A stretch of DNA of 64,000 bases from an uncultured Christensenella sp. (GCA_910584295.1 CAJTYR010000007.1:1-64000); one strand, 5' to 3'. Counted from the stretch's first letter, positions 48,604 through 57,979 are shown. Numbers and translations are program-made. The notes: generated by a model from the letters alone, not told the origin.

Positions 48604-48865
48604 TTTACAACTTTTTGCTCACCACAAAGGTGGCGGAAGCACAAAGAACGGCAGAGATTCTCAAGGTCAACGTCTTGGCGTGAAAGCTTACGCTGGAGAA
48701 TTTGTGACTGCAGGTTCAATCATCGTAAGACAACGTGGCACAAAGATTTATCCTGGTGCAAATGTTGGAATCGGAAAAGATTATACTCTTTTTGCTCTTA
48801 AAGATGGAAAAGTTCAATTCGGAAAAGGCAAAGGAAAAGATATCGTTTCAGTTGTTGCTGAATAG
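48593..48865 (+). CDS. rpmA: 50S ribosomal protein L27 with Prp-cleaved extension
   Basis: The protein has 90 residues. The ATG at 48593 follows GGAGG inside prp; a farther upstream ATG is rejected. The N-terminus MFVNLQLFA is the Firmicutes extension that Prp removes, leaving HHKGGGSTKNGRDSQGQRLG, the mature start that reaches the peptidyl transferase centre. The rest is normal L27. A terminator follows. Confidence 0.96.
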   Translation: MFVNLQLFAHHKGGGSTKNGRDSQGQRLGVKAYAGEFVTAGSIIVRQRGTKIYPGANVGIGKDYTLFALKDGKVQFGKGKGKDIVSVVAE

Positions 48866-48867
48866 TT

Positions 48868-48898
48868 TTTTAAGGGCTCGAACTTGAGTCCTTTTTTC
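48868..48898 (+). terminator. terminator of rplU-prp-rpmA
   Basis: AAGGGCTC pairs with GAGTCCTT (one G-T pair) with a T-run after it. Confidence 0.7.
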
Positions 48899-48915
48899 AT
48901 TTGTTGAGGAAAAAA

Positions 48916-49743
48916 ATGAAATACATATTGGAAAATAATAAAATTAATATTATTGGTAAAGAAGATTTCAATCCGGAACACATTTTGGAGTGTGGACAGA
49001 TTTTTTCATTTTATAAAGATGATGATGGCAATTATATCGTATCATCGTTGGATAAATGTGCAAAGATTTTTGAAAATAAGACAGGATTTGTTATTGAAAC
49101 AAATTTCCCAGAATATTTTGAGAACTTTTTTGATCTTAAAACTGATTATGCAAAAATTAAATCTCATTTAAGTCAATTTGAAATTCTTAAAAAACCAATT
49201 GAATATGGTTATGGCATAAGAATCCTGAAGCAAAATTTGTTTGAAACTCTTATTTCTTTTATCGTTTCAGCAAACAACAATATAAAAAGAATCAAATTGA
49301 TTCTCAATCGAATAAAAGAGAAGTATGGAACTTGTATGAATGGTTATTTTGCCTTTCCAACCAGAGAGCAACTTTTGAGCGCAACTGAAGCCGATTTTGC
49401 AGAGCTAGGTGCAGGTTATCGAGCAAAATACCTTTTTGAAGTTCTTCGTCAAGTTGATGAAGACAGGCTGTTGCAGTGGGACTCACTTCCAACAAAAGAA
49501 TTAAGAAATAATTTGGTTTCGCTTATGGGTGTTGGACCAAAAGTTGCAGATTGCGTGCTTTTGTTTGGTTATGGCAGAGGAGATGTTTTTCCTGTTGATA
49601 CTTGGATTGAGCAAATGTATGACAGATTTTATACTCACATTGACAACAGGGAGAAGGTGAGAGAAAATTTGGTGGCTGAATTTGGCGAACTTTCAGGCTA
49701 TGCTCAACAATATCTATTTTTCTTTATGAGAGAGGGTATGTAA
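48916..49743 (+). CDS. OGG1-type 8-oxoguanine DNA glycosylase
   Basis: The protein has 275 residues. The ATG at 48916 follows TGAGG; an ATG at 48901 is less well placed. The helix-hairpin-helix-GPD signature is LVSLMGVGPKVADCVLLFG with the catalytic lysine, and the downstream Asp is in VFPVDTW. The N-terminal domain resembles the OGG/AlkA N-lobe (FNPEHILECGQIFSF). It excises oxidised purines and cuts the abasic site. It has no family [4Fe-4S] cluster cysteines. It is monocistronic. Confidence 0.85.
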   Translation: MKYILENNKINIIGKEDFNPEHILECGQIFSFYKDDDGNYIVSSLDKCAKIFENKTGFVIETNFPEYFENFFDLKTDYAKIKSHLSQFEILKKPIEYGYGIRILKQNLFETLISFIVSANNNIKRIKLILNRIKEKYGTCMNGYFAFPTREQLLSATEADFAELGAGYRAKYLFEVLRQVDEDRLLQWDSLPTKELRNNLVSLMGVGPKVADCVLLFGYGRGDVFPVDTWIEQMYDRFYTHIDNREKVRENLVAEFGELSGYAQQYLFFFMREGM

Positions 49744-49761
49744 AAAATTTTACAAAAAGTA

Positions 49762-49790
49762 TTGCAAAAATGTTTTAAAAGTGATAGAAT
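49762..49790 (+). promoter_or_regulatory. promoter of the Pro-rich lipoprotein
   Basis: TTGCAA (49762-49767), 17-bp spacer, TAGAAT (49785-49790). Confidence 0.6.
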
Positions 49791-49823
49791 ATATTTAAAT
49801 TATTATTTAGGAGGGTTTTTGAA

Positions 49824-51317
49824 ATGAAAAAATTCACAAAGAAAGCTATAACCTTTGCACTTACAGGTGTGTTGGGCCTTTCTACTATGGCTGGGCTGGT
49901 AGCATGCGATAATGAAAAACCTCCAGTTGACCCAAATCCGCCAATTGTGATTCCTGACCCAAATCCACCAGTTGACCCAAAACCAGTTGAGCCAGAGATT
50001 CCTACAGATGCTTATGATGAATTTGTCGCAAGAATGGGTGCCAACAATTGCTATTCTTACACGTACACTAAAAATGGAAGGGAAACATGGTATAAATTTC
50101 AAGGTGACAAAATGGTTGTTGATGGGTATAAAACATTTTTGTATCTTGAAAAAGGTGTGACTTATCAACTTTCTTATGATGAAACAGAAGAAAAATATCG
50201 CAAGACAGTTTCAGAGACAACTCTTGATGTTGAATCATATATCCTTTCCGATCTTAATCTTGCAGTTCTTACTTCTTATGATGAAGATTCTGAAGAATAC
50301 ACAGTTTCTATGGCAGGTCAAACATGGAAGATGTTAGTTTCGGATTCTAGGCTTGTTCTTGAAAGTGGAGATGTTCAACATAAGGTTGAGGCTGTTGATT
50401 TGATTAATGTTAATCTTCCATCACAAGATAAAATCATTGATGACACAACATCAATTGATCCAAAGCCTCCAGTGGTTGAGCCAGATGACCCAATTGTTGA
50501 AGACAAAGTCTACACAATCAATGCTCAAGGTGTGAGAGTTTACAATAGCAAACTTCTTGCAGAAACAATCAAAGAAGCACTCAACACTCAAGTTGGCAAT
50601 GGAACTTTGTATGGAGCAATCACATATGGAATTGGAACGACAGTTGATGAAGTTTTGTTTATTTCAACTCAAGGGGAAGATATAAAAATTGGAGCAGTTG
50701 CATCTGGGGCAGGTGCAAGTGGAAAAACTTTAGGAATTTTTACAATTAAAAATGATAGTGTTTCAACATGGTCTGAAAATAAACAAGTTTGGATTGATGG
50801 TTTTGTAAAAAATAAAAATATCTCTGTTAATGGTGTAAGAGGTGTTGATTTTAAAAAGTCAGAAGAAAACAAAGAACAATTGACTGAGATATTTGAAAAA
50901 GTGCTTGATAAATATGCAACCAATGGTGTTCAAGCTCAAAGTAAGAATATATTAGGAACACCAATTCCAAGATTTGAAAATTCAACTGTTTTGTGTGTTT
51001 ATGAATATGCTGGGGATCAAGAGGGAATTGCCGCCTTAGATATGGGCAATATTCACCACATTGGCTTGGTGGGTGTTGTGATTGATAAGAATGGAGAGCC
51101 TGTTTTCTTGAACTTGGGAGTTGCAACCACAGATTTTGTAAGTGCTTATGATACAATTTTGAATACAAATAACAGTGTAAACAATGAATTTATCGTTTTT
51201 GAGCAAGTTCAAAAAATTGAAGCAAATAAAGATTTTTATCAAAAGGAATCTTCTAAAGAAAAAAACAGTGTAAAAGCAAAAGAAGTTGCTCTTCCAGCAG
51301 GAAGAAGCAAAGAATAA
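49824..51317 (+). CDS. Pro-rich lipoprotein of unknown function
   Basis: The protein has 497 residues. The start follows TTAGGAGGG. The signal peptide ends in lipobox LVAC near residue 28. A Pro/Asp linker follows (residues ~30-60). The first beta-rich module has GRETWYKFQGDKMVVDGYKTFL, and a second Pro-rich linker lies near residue 215. The C-terminal module is alpha/beta with a Gly/Ala-rich stretch (GAVASGAGASGKT). No known domain was recognised. It would be on the outer face of the membrane. Confidence 0.7.
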   Translation: MKKFTKKAITFALTGVLGLSTMAGLVACDNEKPPVDPNPPIVIPDPNPPVDPKPVEPEIPTDAYDEFVARMGANNCYSYTYTKNGRETWYKFQGDKMVVDGYKTFLYLEKGVTYQLSYDETEEKYRKTVSETTLDVESYILSDLNLAVLTSYDEDSEEYTVSMAGQTWKMLVSDSRLVLESGDVQHKVEAVDLINVNLPSQDKIIDDTTSIDPKPPVVEPDDPIVEDKVYTINAQGVRVYNSKLLAETIKEALNTQVGNGTLYGAITYGIGTTVDEVLFISTQGEDIKIGAVASGAGASGKTLGIFTIKNDSVSTWSENKQVWIDGFVKNKNISVNGVRGVDFKKSEENKEQLTEIFEKVLDKYATNGVQAQSKNILGTPIPRFENSTVLCVYEYAGDQEGIAALDMGNIHHIGLVGVVIDKNGEPVFLNLGVATTDFVSAYDTILNTNNSVNNEFIVFEQVQKIEANKDFYQKESSKEKNSVKAKEVALPAGRSKE

Positions 51318-51322
51318 TTGTG

Positions 51323-51353
51323 AAAAGGATTGATGGTTTTCAATCCTTTTTTC
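51323..51353 (+). terminator. terminator
   Basis: AAAGGATTGA pairs with TCAATCCTTT across TGGTTT, followed by T residues. Confidence 0.8.
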
Positions 51354-51380
51354 TTATTAAGAAAAAATATGAGAAAAATA

Positions 51381-51409
51381 TTGTTTTTTTGGAATTTTTG
51401 TGATAAGAT
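51381..51409 (+). promoter_or_regulatory. promoter of the large lipoprotein, leaderless type
   Basis: TTGTTT (51381-51386), 17-bp spacer, TAAGAT (51404-51409). The ATG comes 6 bases later with no ribosome site. Confidence 0.55.
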
Positions 51410-51415
51410 AAAGAT

Positions 51416-53539
51416 ATGAAGAAAAAGAAGAGATTTTATCGAATTTTGTCTTTTATGTTCTGTTGTATGTTCTTCCTTTTTGCTGGATGCAGTGCAAGTG
51501 GGGGTTCTGGCAATGGTGACAATGTTGCAGTGTTGGCTGGAACGAAAGTTTTGACAAGACCAGCAGGCTATTCTTTCTCTGATGCAGTTGGGGTGTATTC
51601 AGAGAATTATTACAATTTGTTTGCGGCAAACATTTTAAATCTATTGTATCTTTATCAAGTAGGCGGATTTAGAGATTTCATTTTAAATCCACATAAAGAA
51701 GGCTATCAAGATATTCAGGGTGAAAATACTTATGGTAAATTTGAAAACAATCAACAATATTATCTTTTTGATACCCAACGATATACGATTGAAAAAGTTG
51801 AAAGTTTTTATGACGCTTCAAAATTTGAAAAAGATGAGGTTACCTTAAAACTAAGCAAAAATTGGAATTGGACAATTGAAGATGTAGCCGGCAATGGTGT
51901 TGATGACATATTCTTTAAGAAAATTGTGGCAAATTCTGCGGACTATGTTAAAACAAATGATACAGTTGTTGTGACAATCAATGCAAATTGGCTTGACTTT
52001 TATAATTATAATTATGATACATTTGCAACAGAATATCCAAATTTTTTGACATCTTATGTAGGTGGCGTTGTCCAAAAAACAGATGTTTCAGAAATACTTT
52101 TCCCAGAAGGCATTAATGATTATTACAAATCTCCTTATTATGAAAAAGAGGTGGAGGGCACGCTTGAAAGTGCGATAACTTCAAAAAACTATTTCCAAGA
52201 TGCTTTGGAATATGCAATCTATATGTTTGTGCTTGGTTATGACTATCACACTTATGACAAAGATGGAAATGTTGTTGAAGGTGTCGGAAACACCAACGAT
52301 GCTCCTTATTTTGACTTTAACATTACTTATGGAACTGATGGTTATGTCTCAGGGATGACTGTGAATGGCTGGGGCAACAATGTTGCAATAACAGATGCTT
52401 TGAAGATTGCAAAAGAAAGATATCAAGAGATTGGTGGCTATGTTGGAGTTGTTGAGAAAAACATTCAACAAGTTACAAGATTTATTCTTGAGAAAATCAT
52501 TGGTTCAAACAGTCCAGACGCATTTACTGTGGATATGGTTAAAAGTGAAAAGGATTCTGTAACAGGACTTTACAAACAAAGTGCTACGCAACCAGACGAT
52601 TTGACTTTCAATAGAAACTATTCTGCAATTGTAAACAATATTGTAAGATATTCCTGTGAACAAGTTCCAATTGGATATTCTTATGGGGAAGATGGCAAAG
52701 TTGAACGTCTTTCACTTAATAATGGTTTTTCAGCCTCAATGATTACTGAATACAAAGGGAATTATTTCTTTGCAAACTATGATGTTTTGTCAGAAGGCAC
52801 ATATTTGAATGATGATTCCGAAATATTCAAGAATATTGATGCGGCTGAATATCAAAGCATGGTGATTTATCCAGATGAAGACTTGATTGGAAAAGCTCTT
52901 GGTGGTTTGTGGCTTGATTTTGAATATTTTGAAAATGAAGATCCAACAAAGACAATGCTTGTTGATGAAGGGTTGACTGTTAATGTAGGGTTTAGATATT
53001 ATGACCACAAGCAAAACAAAGTTGTTGTTGATAAACAGGTACAAAAGAAAATTCGTTATGGAAAGAATGGCACACAAAAAGATGAAAATGGTGAAGATGT
53101 TTCAGACGAGTCACTATTTATGATTGGTGATGATAAAAATGGACCAGATGATATGGTTTCAATTGAAGAAGGCAGTGTCATTTTTAGAGAGTTTAACAAC
53201 AAAATTGGGGGAGGTGTGCTTGATCCATTTGCAAATGGATCTGAAATTGTCCCTCCTGTTGGTGGAATTATTGGACCTATACAATTTAAAGCTTCGAAAT
53301 ATTTGACAGGTCTGGATAATGCCAGAAATTATTACAAACTTAACAATTCTCAAACGGCTGGACAATATGGTACTTTGAATGAGGCTATGTTTGCTGGTGA
53401 CGATGGTTGCAGTTTTATTGAGATATATTTTGACATTGATAAAGATCCAAGCAAATCGGGTATTTGCTATGACTTTAAGGTTTGCTTAAGATATGTTGGT
53501 GAACATGAGGATGTAAATGCAATGACAGACATTGACTAA
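51416..53539 (+). CDS. large lipoprotein of unknown function
   Basis: The protein has 707 residues. The signal MKKKKRFYRILSFMF and hydrophobic stretch end in lipobox FAGC near residue 24. The mature part is Tyr/Asp/Asn-rich with many aromatic pairs (NWNWTIEDV, YDYHTYDKDG), no known domain, and two long mixed modules. A glycine/proline patch (GGGVLDPFANG) precedes the C-terminal ~90 residues. Possibly a cell-surface binding protein. The start has no ribosome site; the -10 box is 6 bases upstream. It is followed directly by floA. Confidence 0.65.
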   Translation: MKKKKRFYRILSFMFCCMFFLFAGCSASGGSGNGDNVAVLAGTKVLTRPAGYSFSDAVGVYSENYYNLFAANILNLLYLYQVGGFRDFILNPHKEGYQDIQGENTYGKFENNQQYYLFDTQRYTIEKVESFYDASKFEKDEVTLKLSKNWNWTIEDVAGNGVDDIFFKKIVANSADYVKTNDTVVVTINANWLDFYNYNYDTFATEYPNFLTSYVGGVVQKTDVSEILFPEGINDYYKSPYYEKEVEGTLESAITSKNYFQDALEYAIYMFVLGYDYHTYDKDGNVVEGVGNTNDAPYFDFNITYGTDGYVSGMTVNGWGNNVAITDALKIAKERYQEIGGYVGVVEKNIQQVTRFILEKIIGSNSPDAFTVDMVKSEKDSVTGLYKQSATQPDDLTFNRNYSAIVNNIVRYSCEQVPIGYSYGEDGKVERLSLNNGFSASMITEYKGNYFFANYDVLSEGTYLNDDSEIFKNIDAAEYQSMVIYPDEDLIGKALGGLWLDFEYFENEDPTKTMLVDEGLTVNVGFRYYDHKQNKVVVDKQVQKKIRYGKNGTQKDENGEDVSDESLFMIGDDKNGPDDMVSIEEGSVIFREFNNKIGGGVLDPFANGSEIVPPVGGIIGPIQFKASKYLTGLDNARNYYKLNNSQTAGQYGTLNEAMFAGDDGCSFIEIYFDIDKDPSKSGICYDFKVCLRYVGEHEDVNAMTDID

Positions 53540-53558
53540 TTTTGAATAGAATTTACAA

Positions 53559-53588
53559 AGAAAAGGGCGAAATTTGCTCTTTTCTTTT
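53559..53588 (+). terminator. terminator
   Basis: AAAAGGGC (53561-53568) pairs with GCTCTTTT (53576-53583), then T-rich. Confidence 0.65.
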
Positions 53589-53598
53589 GTTTTGAGTG

Positions 53599-53627
53599 TA
53601 GACAAACAATTTTAATTGTGTTAAAAT
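53599..53627 (+). promoter_or_regulatory. promoter of floA
   Basis: TAGACA (53599-53604), 17-bp spacer, TAAAAT (53622-53627). Confidence 0.55.
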
Positions 53628-53650
53628 ATAAGAAATAGGAGAGGAGTTTG

Positions 53651-54637
53651 ATGAATGCTGGTGAAATCACAGCCATTGTGTTGGCAAGTGGTGTCTTTGT
53701 TTTCTTTCTTATAGTTTTCATTCTTATGCCAAAGAAAGTTTTCTTTATGGCGCTTTTTTCTGGAGTCTTTGTTTCACCATTTCGACTTATCAGCATGAAA
53801 TTTCGTAAAGAAGAATATCTTGAAATTATCAAAGCGTTTATTTTGTCAAAAAAATCCCATCTTAAACTCTCTTTATATCAACTGGAAATTATTTCCTCGA
53901 GCGGAGGACATCCGCTTAATATAGTGGAAGGGCTCAATGCAGCAAAGAGTGCAAAACTTGACATTGATCTAGAATTTGCAAAAGCTGTGGATATTGCTGG
54001 CATGGATTTCTTGGAGGTTGTTAAAGAGTGCATAAATCCGAAGACAATTGAAATCCCTTTAATTTCAGGTGTGACACAAGACAATCAAGAGATAAACACA
54101 AAGGTATCTTTGACGCTCAAAACAAAGCTTCAAAATTTTCTTACTGGTGTGAATGTTGACACAATTTCTGCAAGGGCTGTTGAAGCTGTTGTCACAAAGA
54201 TTGCAAACACACAGCATGCAAGTGATCTTCTTTCAAAACCACAACTTTTGGACAAAGCAATTTTTGATGCAGGCATTGACGAGGACTCAAAATATGAGCT
54301 TGTTTCCGCTGATGTTGTTCATATTGATCTGGGAGTAAACAAAGCTCTTATCGCAGAAAAAGAGCAAATTGAAAAGCAAAGAATTATTTCTGTAAATCAA
54401 CTTGAAAGCAGACGTCTTATGGCAGTTGCTGTTGAGCAAGAAATGAAAGCTAAGGCTGAAGAAATGAGAGCAAAAACAATTGCAAACGAAGCGGAAGTCC
54501 CAAAGGCAATCATCAAAGCGATTGAAGAGGGGAAAATCAAAGATGTGATTGATTATTACAAACTTGAAAACTTGCAAGCTGACACGGCAATGAGAAGAAA
54601 ATTGTTGGATAAAAATGACAATCCAAATAGAAGGTAG
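53651..54637 (+). CDS. floA: flotillin-like protein FloA
   Basis: The protein has 328 residues. The ATG at 53651 follows AGGAGAGGAG; a TTG directly before is not used. One membrane hairpin near residues 5-30 is followed by the flotillin/SPFH-like core (GHPLNIVEGLNAAKSAKLDIDLEFAKAVDIAG, in parts) and a long coiled coil (EQEMKAKAEEMRAKTIANEAEVPKAI). FloA forms membrane rafts and affects fluidity and secretion in Firmicutes. It leads into yqfC-yqfD-ybeY-era, as in B. subtilis. Confidence 0.88.
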   Translation: MNAGEITAIVLASGVFVFFLIVFILMPKKVFFMALFSGVFVSPFRLISMKFRKEEYLEIIKAFILSKKSHLKLSLYQLEIISSSGGHPLNIVEGLNAAKSAKLDIDLEFAKAVDIAGMDFLEVVKECINPKTIEIPLISGVTQDNQEINTKVSLTLKTKLQNFLTGVNVDTISARAVEAVVTKIANTQHASDLLSKPQLLDKAIFDAGIDEDSKYELVSADVVHIDLGVNKALIAEKEQIEKQRIISVNQLESRRLMAVAVEQEMKAKAEEMRAKTIANEAEVPKAIIKAIEEGKIKDVIDYYKLENLQADTAMRRKLLDKNDNPNRR

Positions 54638-54643
54638 AAATTT

Positions 54644-55213
54644 ATGATTGCGTTGTATATTGTTGCGATAGTTGTTGTTTGTGGTCTTGTTGTATTCTAT
54701 TTTTGTTGGGTGAACAGAAAAAGAAAGAAGACTCTTGAGAGAATGGGCGACAAGAAGCCAAAGAAAGTTAAACAACATAAAAAAACTGTCGTAAAAGAAG
54801 AATTGAAGAAAGACCTTGAGAAGGCAGAGCAAGAGGTGATTCAAGAAGAGAAGAAGATTGAAGCCGAACTTATTGATTTCTCTTTGGAAGATAATCAAAA
54901 TTCTTCCACAGAAGAAAATGACGATTTGCGATATGAAGAAAAAAATGAATTTGGAAATAAGATCGATGAAAGTCTTTTTGAAAGCAAACTAGAAGATTAT
55001 GAGAAATTTTTGCAAGAAGAACAAGAATCTTTTGATGATGAGAATTTGTCAGAAGAAGATCAAAATGACATTGATGCTTTGATGAATTTCAATTTTGACA
55101 GCCTTAAAGGAAAGACAAGGGCACAAGTTGAACAGATGGTGAAAGACTTTTCTCCAGCAGTTCAAGATTTCATTCTCAACGACATTTTTGAAAGAAAAAA
55201 CAGTGAAGAATAA
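54644..55213 (+). CDS. membrane-anchored coiled-coil protein after floA
   Basis: The protein has 189 residues. The start follows AGAAGG. A single N-terminal membrane helix (MIALYIVAIVVVCGLVVFYF) is followed by a highly charged, mostly acidic coiled-coil region (LKKDLEKAEQEVIQEEKKIE, later LSEEDQNDIDALM). It occupies the position of yqfB in B. subtilis. Sequence is too low in complexity to assign. Probably works with FloA at the membrane. Confidence 0.6.
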   Translation: MIALYIVAIVVVCGLVVFYFCWVNRKRKKTLERMGDKKPKKVKQHKKTVVKEELKKDLEKAEQEVIQEEKKIEAELIDFSLEDNQNSSTEENDDLRYEEKNEFGNKIDESLFESKLEDYEKFLQEEQESFDDENLSEEDQNDIDALMNFNFDSLKGKTRAQVEQMVKDFSPAVQDFILNDIFERKNSEE

Positions 55214-55231
55214 TCAATTCTTCACTTTTTT
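55202..55231 (+). terminator. terminator after the floA-linked gene
   Basis: AGTGAAGAA pairs with TTCTTCACT around the stop codon, followed by T residues. Confidence 0.7.
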
Positions 55232-55276
55232 ATTCTTTATAAACTTTCAAATACATAAAATAATTCAAGGTGGATT

Positions 55277-55540
55277 ATGTTCAATTTTTTTAATGAGGTT
55301 AAAGAAAATTTGAAGGACAAAAACAAGCTTGAATTTGATGTTTTCAATCTTGTCAACATCTCTGGCAGAATTCTATATGCAGAGGGACATAAAGGCCTTG
55401 TGACACTTTCAAAAGAATTGATTTCATTTAAGGTGAAAACCGGGGTGATTCTTGTTGAGGGGAAGGATCTTCTTTTGTCCGAGTTGAGCGAAAATACCTT
55501 AAAAATCTGTGGTCACATAAAAAAGGTGGAAGAGGTCTGA
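55277..55540 (+). CDS. yqfC: sporulation protein YqfC
   Basis: The protein has 87 residues. The start follows AAGGTGG. It matches the YabP/YqfC family: a short helix, then the beta motif VNISGRILYAEGHKGLVTLS and KVKTGVILVEGKDLLLSEL. In B. subtilis it is made under sigma-E in the mother cell. It overlaps yqfD by one base. Confidence 0.85.
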   Translation: MFNFFNEVKENLKDKNKLEFDVFNLVNISGRILYAEGHKGLVTLSKELISFKVKTGVILVEGKDLLLSELSENTLKICGHIKKVEEV

Positions 55541-56673
55541 TGAAACTGAAAAATGAGACAGAATTTCACATTAAGTCCCTCAATCAAGAGAAACTTTTTA
55601 ATCGACTTTACAAAGACTTTGACATTTCAAACATTGAGAGATTAAACGAGAAAGAAGTTGTTTTTTCTTGTAATTTTTCGGAACATAAAAAATTGGAGAA
55701 GGCACTCAAAGAAAATAATATTGAAGTCTTGAAAGTTTCACATTTTGGTGTTTTTGCTTCACTCTCAAAGCTTTGGACGTCCATAGGTTTAATTTTGGGG
55801 ATTATTGTTTTTTTCATATTCTTTGTAATTCAAAATCAATTTATTTTACGGTATGAAGTTTTGGGGACGGACAAACTGCAAAAAGAAGAAGTGACAACTT
55901 TCATAAATTCAAATTTTAAAAGACAAAAAACAAAACTCAAAACTCGTGAAGTGGAAATTGCGCTTTTGAATGAGTTTGATGAGATAAGTTTTGTCTCTTG
56001 CATTATAAAGGGGCAAACTTTGATTGTGAATATTAAGGAAAAGCTTCTTCCAGATGAAAAATATGGGGAGTTTAAACCAATAGTATCTCGAAAAAATGCA
56101 AAAATCACAAAAATTGAACTTGTTTCGGGAACACTGAAAGTGAAAGTTGGTGACATTGTGAAAGTTGGTGATGTTTTGGTTGAACCATTTGTGATTGACT
56201 CATCCGGTGAGATTATGAAAACTTCGGCAAAAGCAGTTATATATGGTGATGTGTATAATGAAGCCAGTGTGGATCATTATGACAACTTTGTGGAAGTTTA
56301 TCGAACTGGAAGAACTTGTGAGGAAAGTGTTGTCACATTGTTTGGACTTGAGATTTACAAATTTAAATCCGACAATGAATTTGAAAAATTTGAGGTGGAA
56401 TATGAAGAGAAAGACTTGTCACAAAACAATATTCTTCCGTTCAAACTCAAAAAAAAGAAATATTATGAATTGAAAGAAAGAATTGTTTCGAGCAATTTTG
56501 AGGATGTCAAAGAAGAATATTTGAAAAAAGCTCGAGAAAATATCTTGGCAAATGGACTTGATTGTGATAAAATAATTGATGAGTATTATACTTTAAGACA
56601 CTTGAATGGTGTCACGATTGTCAATTATTGTATAGTAACACAGGAAAAAATAGGAGAGTTGTATGTTGGTTGA
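55540..56673 (+). CDS. yqfD: sporulation protein YqfD
   Basis: The protein has 377 residues. An N-terminal cytoplasmic region is followed by one membrane helix near residues 85-105 (IGLILGIIVFFIFFVI) and a large external region with KGQTLIVNIKEKLLPDE and LVSGTLKVKVGDIVKVGDVLV, the family pattern. It is needed for spore formation in B. subtilis; the mechanism is not clear. It is coupled to yqfC by TGATG and overlaps ybeY by 11 bases. Confidence 0.87.
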   Translation: MKLKNETEFHIKSLNQEKLFNRLYKDFDISNIERLNEKEVVFSCNFSEHKKLEKALKENNIEVLKVSHFGVFASLSKLWTSIGLILGIIVFFIFFVIQNQFILRYEVLGTDKLQKEEVTTFINSNFKRQKTKLKTREVEIALLNEFDEISFVSCIIKGQTLIVNIKEKLLPDEKYGEFKPIVSRKNAKITKIELVSGTLKVKVGDIVKVGDVLVEPFVIDSSGEIMKTSAKAVIYGDVYNEASVDHYDNFVEVYRTGRTCEESVVTLFGLEIYKFKSDNEFEKFEVEYEEKDLSQNNILPFKLKKKKYYELKERIVSSNFEDVKEEYLKKARENILANGLDCDKIIDEYYTLRHLNGVTIVNYCIVTQEKIGELYVG

Positions 56674-57130
56674 AGGGAAAGTGTTCCCATACAAAAGAAA
56701 ATTTGAAAAGCTTTTTGAAACTGCAGGAAGAATTCTTGGAGAAGACTTTTCAAAAGTTAATGTGTCTGTCAACTTTGTTTCAGAAGGAGAAATCAAAGAC
56801 TTAAATAATAAATTTAGACAAATCGATAAAGTTACGGATGTTTTGTCATTTCCAAATCTTGAAAAATCATATTTTCAGAAACTGACCGAGTTTGATGGCG
56901 AAAGAAATCCGGATGATGGAATTTTGTTTTTGGGGGACATTGTAATTTGCAAGAAGGTGGCAAAGAAGCAAGCAAAAGACTATAGGCATGGTGCTAAAAG
57001 AGAGATTTGCTTTTTGGCTCTTCATGGGCTTTTGCATCTCTTGGGTTTTGATCACATTAAGGAAGAGGAAGAACGACTTATGAAAGCCGCATCAGAGGAC
57101 ACTCTTCAGGCTTTTGGAGTTTCACGATGA
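56663..57130 (+). CDS. ybeY: endoribonuclease YbeY
   Basis: The protein has 155 residues. The zinc-binding signature HGLLHLLGFDH is near residue 120. FRQIDKVTDVLSFP and ILFLGDIVICKKVAKKQAK match the family. It trims the 3' end of 16S rRNA and takes part in ribosome quality control. The start is inside yqfD behind TAGGAG. The phoH and pgpH genes often found before it are missing. Confidence 0.93.
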   Translation: MLVEGKVFPYKRKFEKLFETAGRILGEDFSKVNVSVNFVSEGEIKDLNNKFRQIDKVTDVLSFPNLEKSYFQKLTEFDGERNPDDGILFLGDIVICKKVAKKQAKDYRHGAKREICFLALHGLLHLLGFDHIKEEEERLMKAASEDTLQAFGVSR

Positions 57131-57954
57131 AATGCGGATATGTGGCAGTGTTGGGCAGACCTAATGCCGGTAAAAGCAGTTTGGTTAACGCTCTTGTGGG
57201 GGAAGAAGTTGCCATTGTTTCTCATCGTAGACAAACCACAAGAGACTCTATTCTGGGTATAAAAAATGGTCGTGATCATCAAATGATTTTTGTGGATACT
57301 CCAGGTGTGCATCACAGTGAAAACAAACTTGACAAATTTATGATGAAAAATGTCCGAAGTGCAATTGCAACGGCCGATGTTGTGCTTTATCTTTTTGATG
57401 GAACAAAAGATCTTGACGAAGAGGAATTGGATTATATTTCAATGCTTAAAGAAAAGTGCGACAATGTGTTGTTACTTTGCACAAAAGCAGATAAAAAGGG
57501 CTTTGAAAATAAACTTGATGCACTTGAAATTTCTGTTCAGACAGGGAAAAATTTGAGTGATTTGGAAAAACAAATCCTTTCTTGTTTGCCAGAAAGAGAT
57601 GCAATTTTTGATGAGGACCTTTATACTGACAAAAGCATAAAATTTTTGATTGCAGAAAAAGCAAGGGGATTTCTTCTTGAAAACATTGACAAAGAAATTC
57701 CCCATGGTGTTGCAGTTGTGGTGACACGTTTTTTGGAAGAAGCAACGATTACATTTGTTGACATTGAGATTGTGTGCGAGAGAGAACAGCATAAAGGCAT
57801 TATCATTGGAAAAGCTGGGAAAACGCTTAAATCGCTTGGAGAGGTCACAAGAAAATATGCTGAAGAACTTTTAGATAAGAAGTGCATGCTTAAGTTTTTT
57901 GTTAAAGTTGACAAAGATTGGCGAACTAAAAACATTTCCCAATATTACAATTAA
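57127..57954 (+). CDS. era: GTPase Era
   Basis: The protein has 275 residues. G1 GRPNAGKS, effector HRRQTTRD, G3 DTPG, G4 TKAD (NKxD variant; Thr for Asn) and the C-terminal KH domain IIIGKAGKTLKSLGEVTRKYAEELL. It binds the 3' end of 16S rRNA during 30S maturation. It overlaps ybeY by 4 bases. The start follows AGG. The hairpin at its end includes the stop codon. Confidence 0.95.
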   Translation: MKCGYVAVLGRPNAGKSSLVNALVGEEVAIVSHRRQTTRDSILGIKNGRDHQMIFVDTPGVHHSENKLDKFMMKNVRSAIATADVVLYLFDGTKDLDEEELDYISMLKEKCDNVLLLCTKADKKGFENKLDALEISVQTGKNLSDLEKQILSCLPERDAIFDEDLYTDKSIKFLIAEKARGFLLENIDKEIPHGVAVVVTRFLEEATITFVDIEIVCEREQHKGIIIGKAGKTLKSLGEVTRKYAEELLDKKCMLKFFVKVDKDWRTKNISQYYN

Positions 57955-57979
57955 ACAGCGAAAGTTGTTTAATTTTTTT
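57951..57979 (+). terminator. terminator of the yqfC-era operon
   Basis: TTAAACA pairs with TGTTTAA around GCGAAAGT, followed by seven T residues. Confidence 0.7.
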
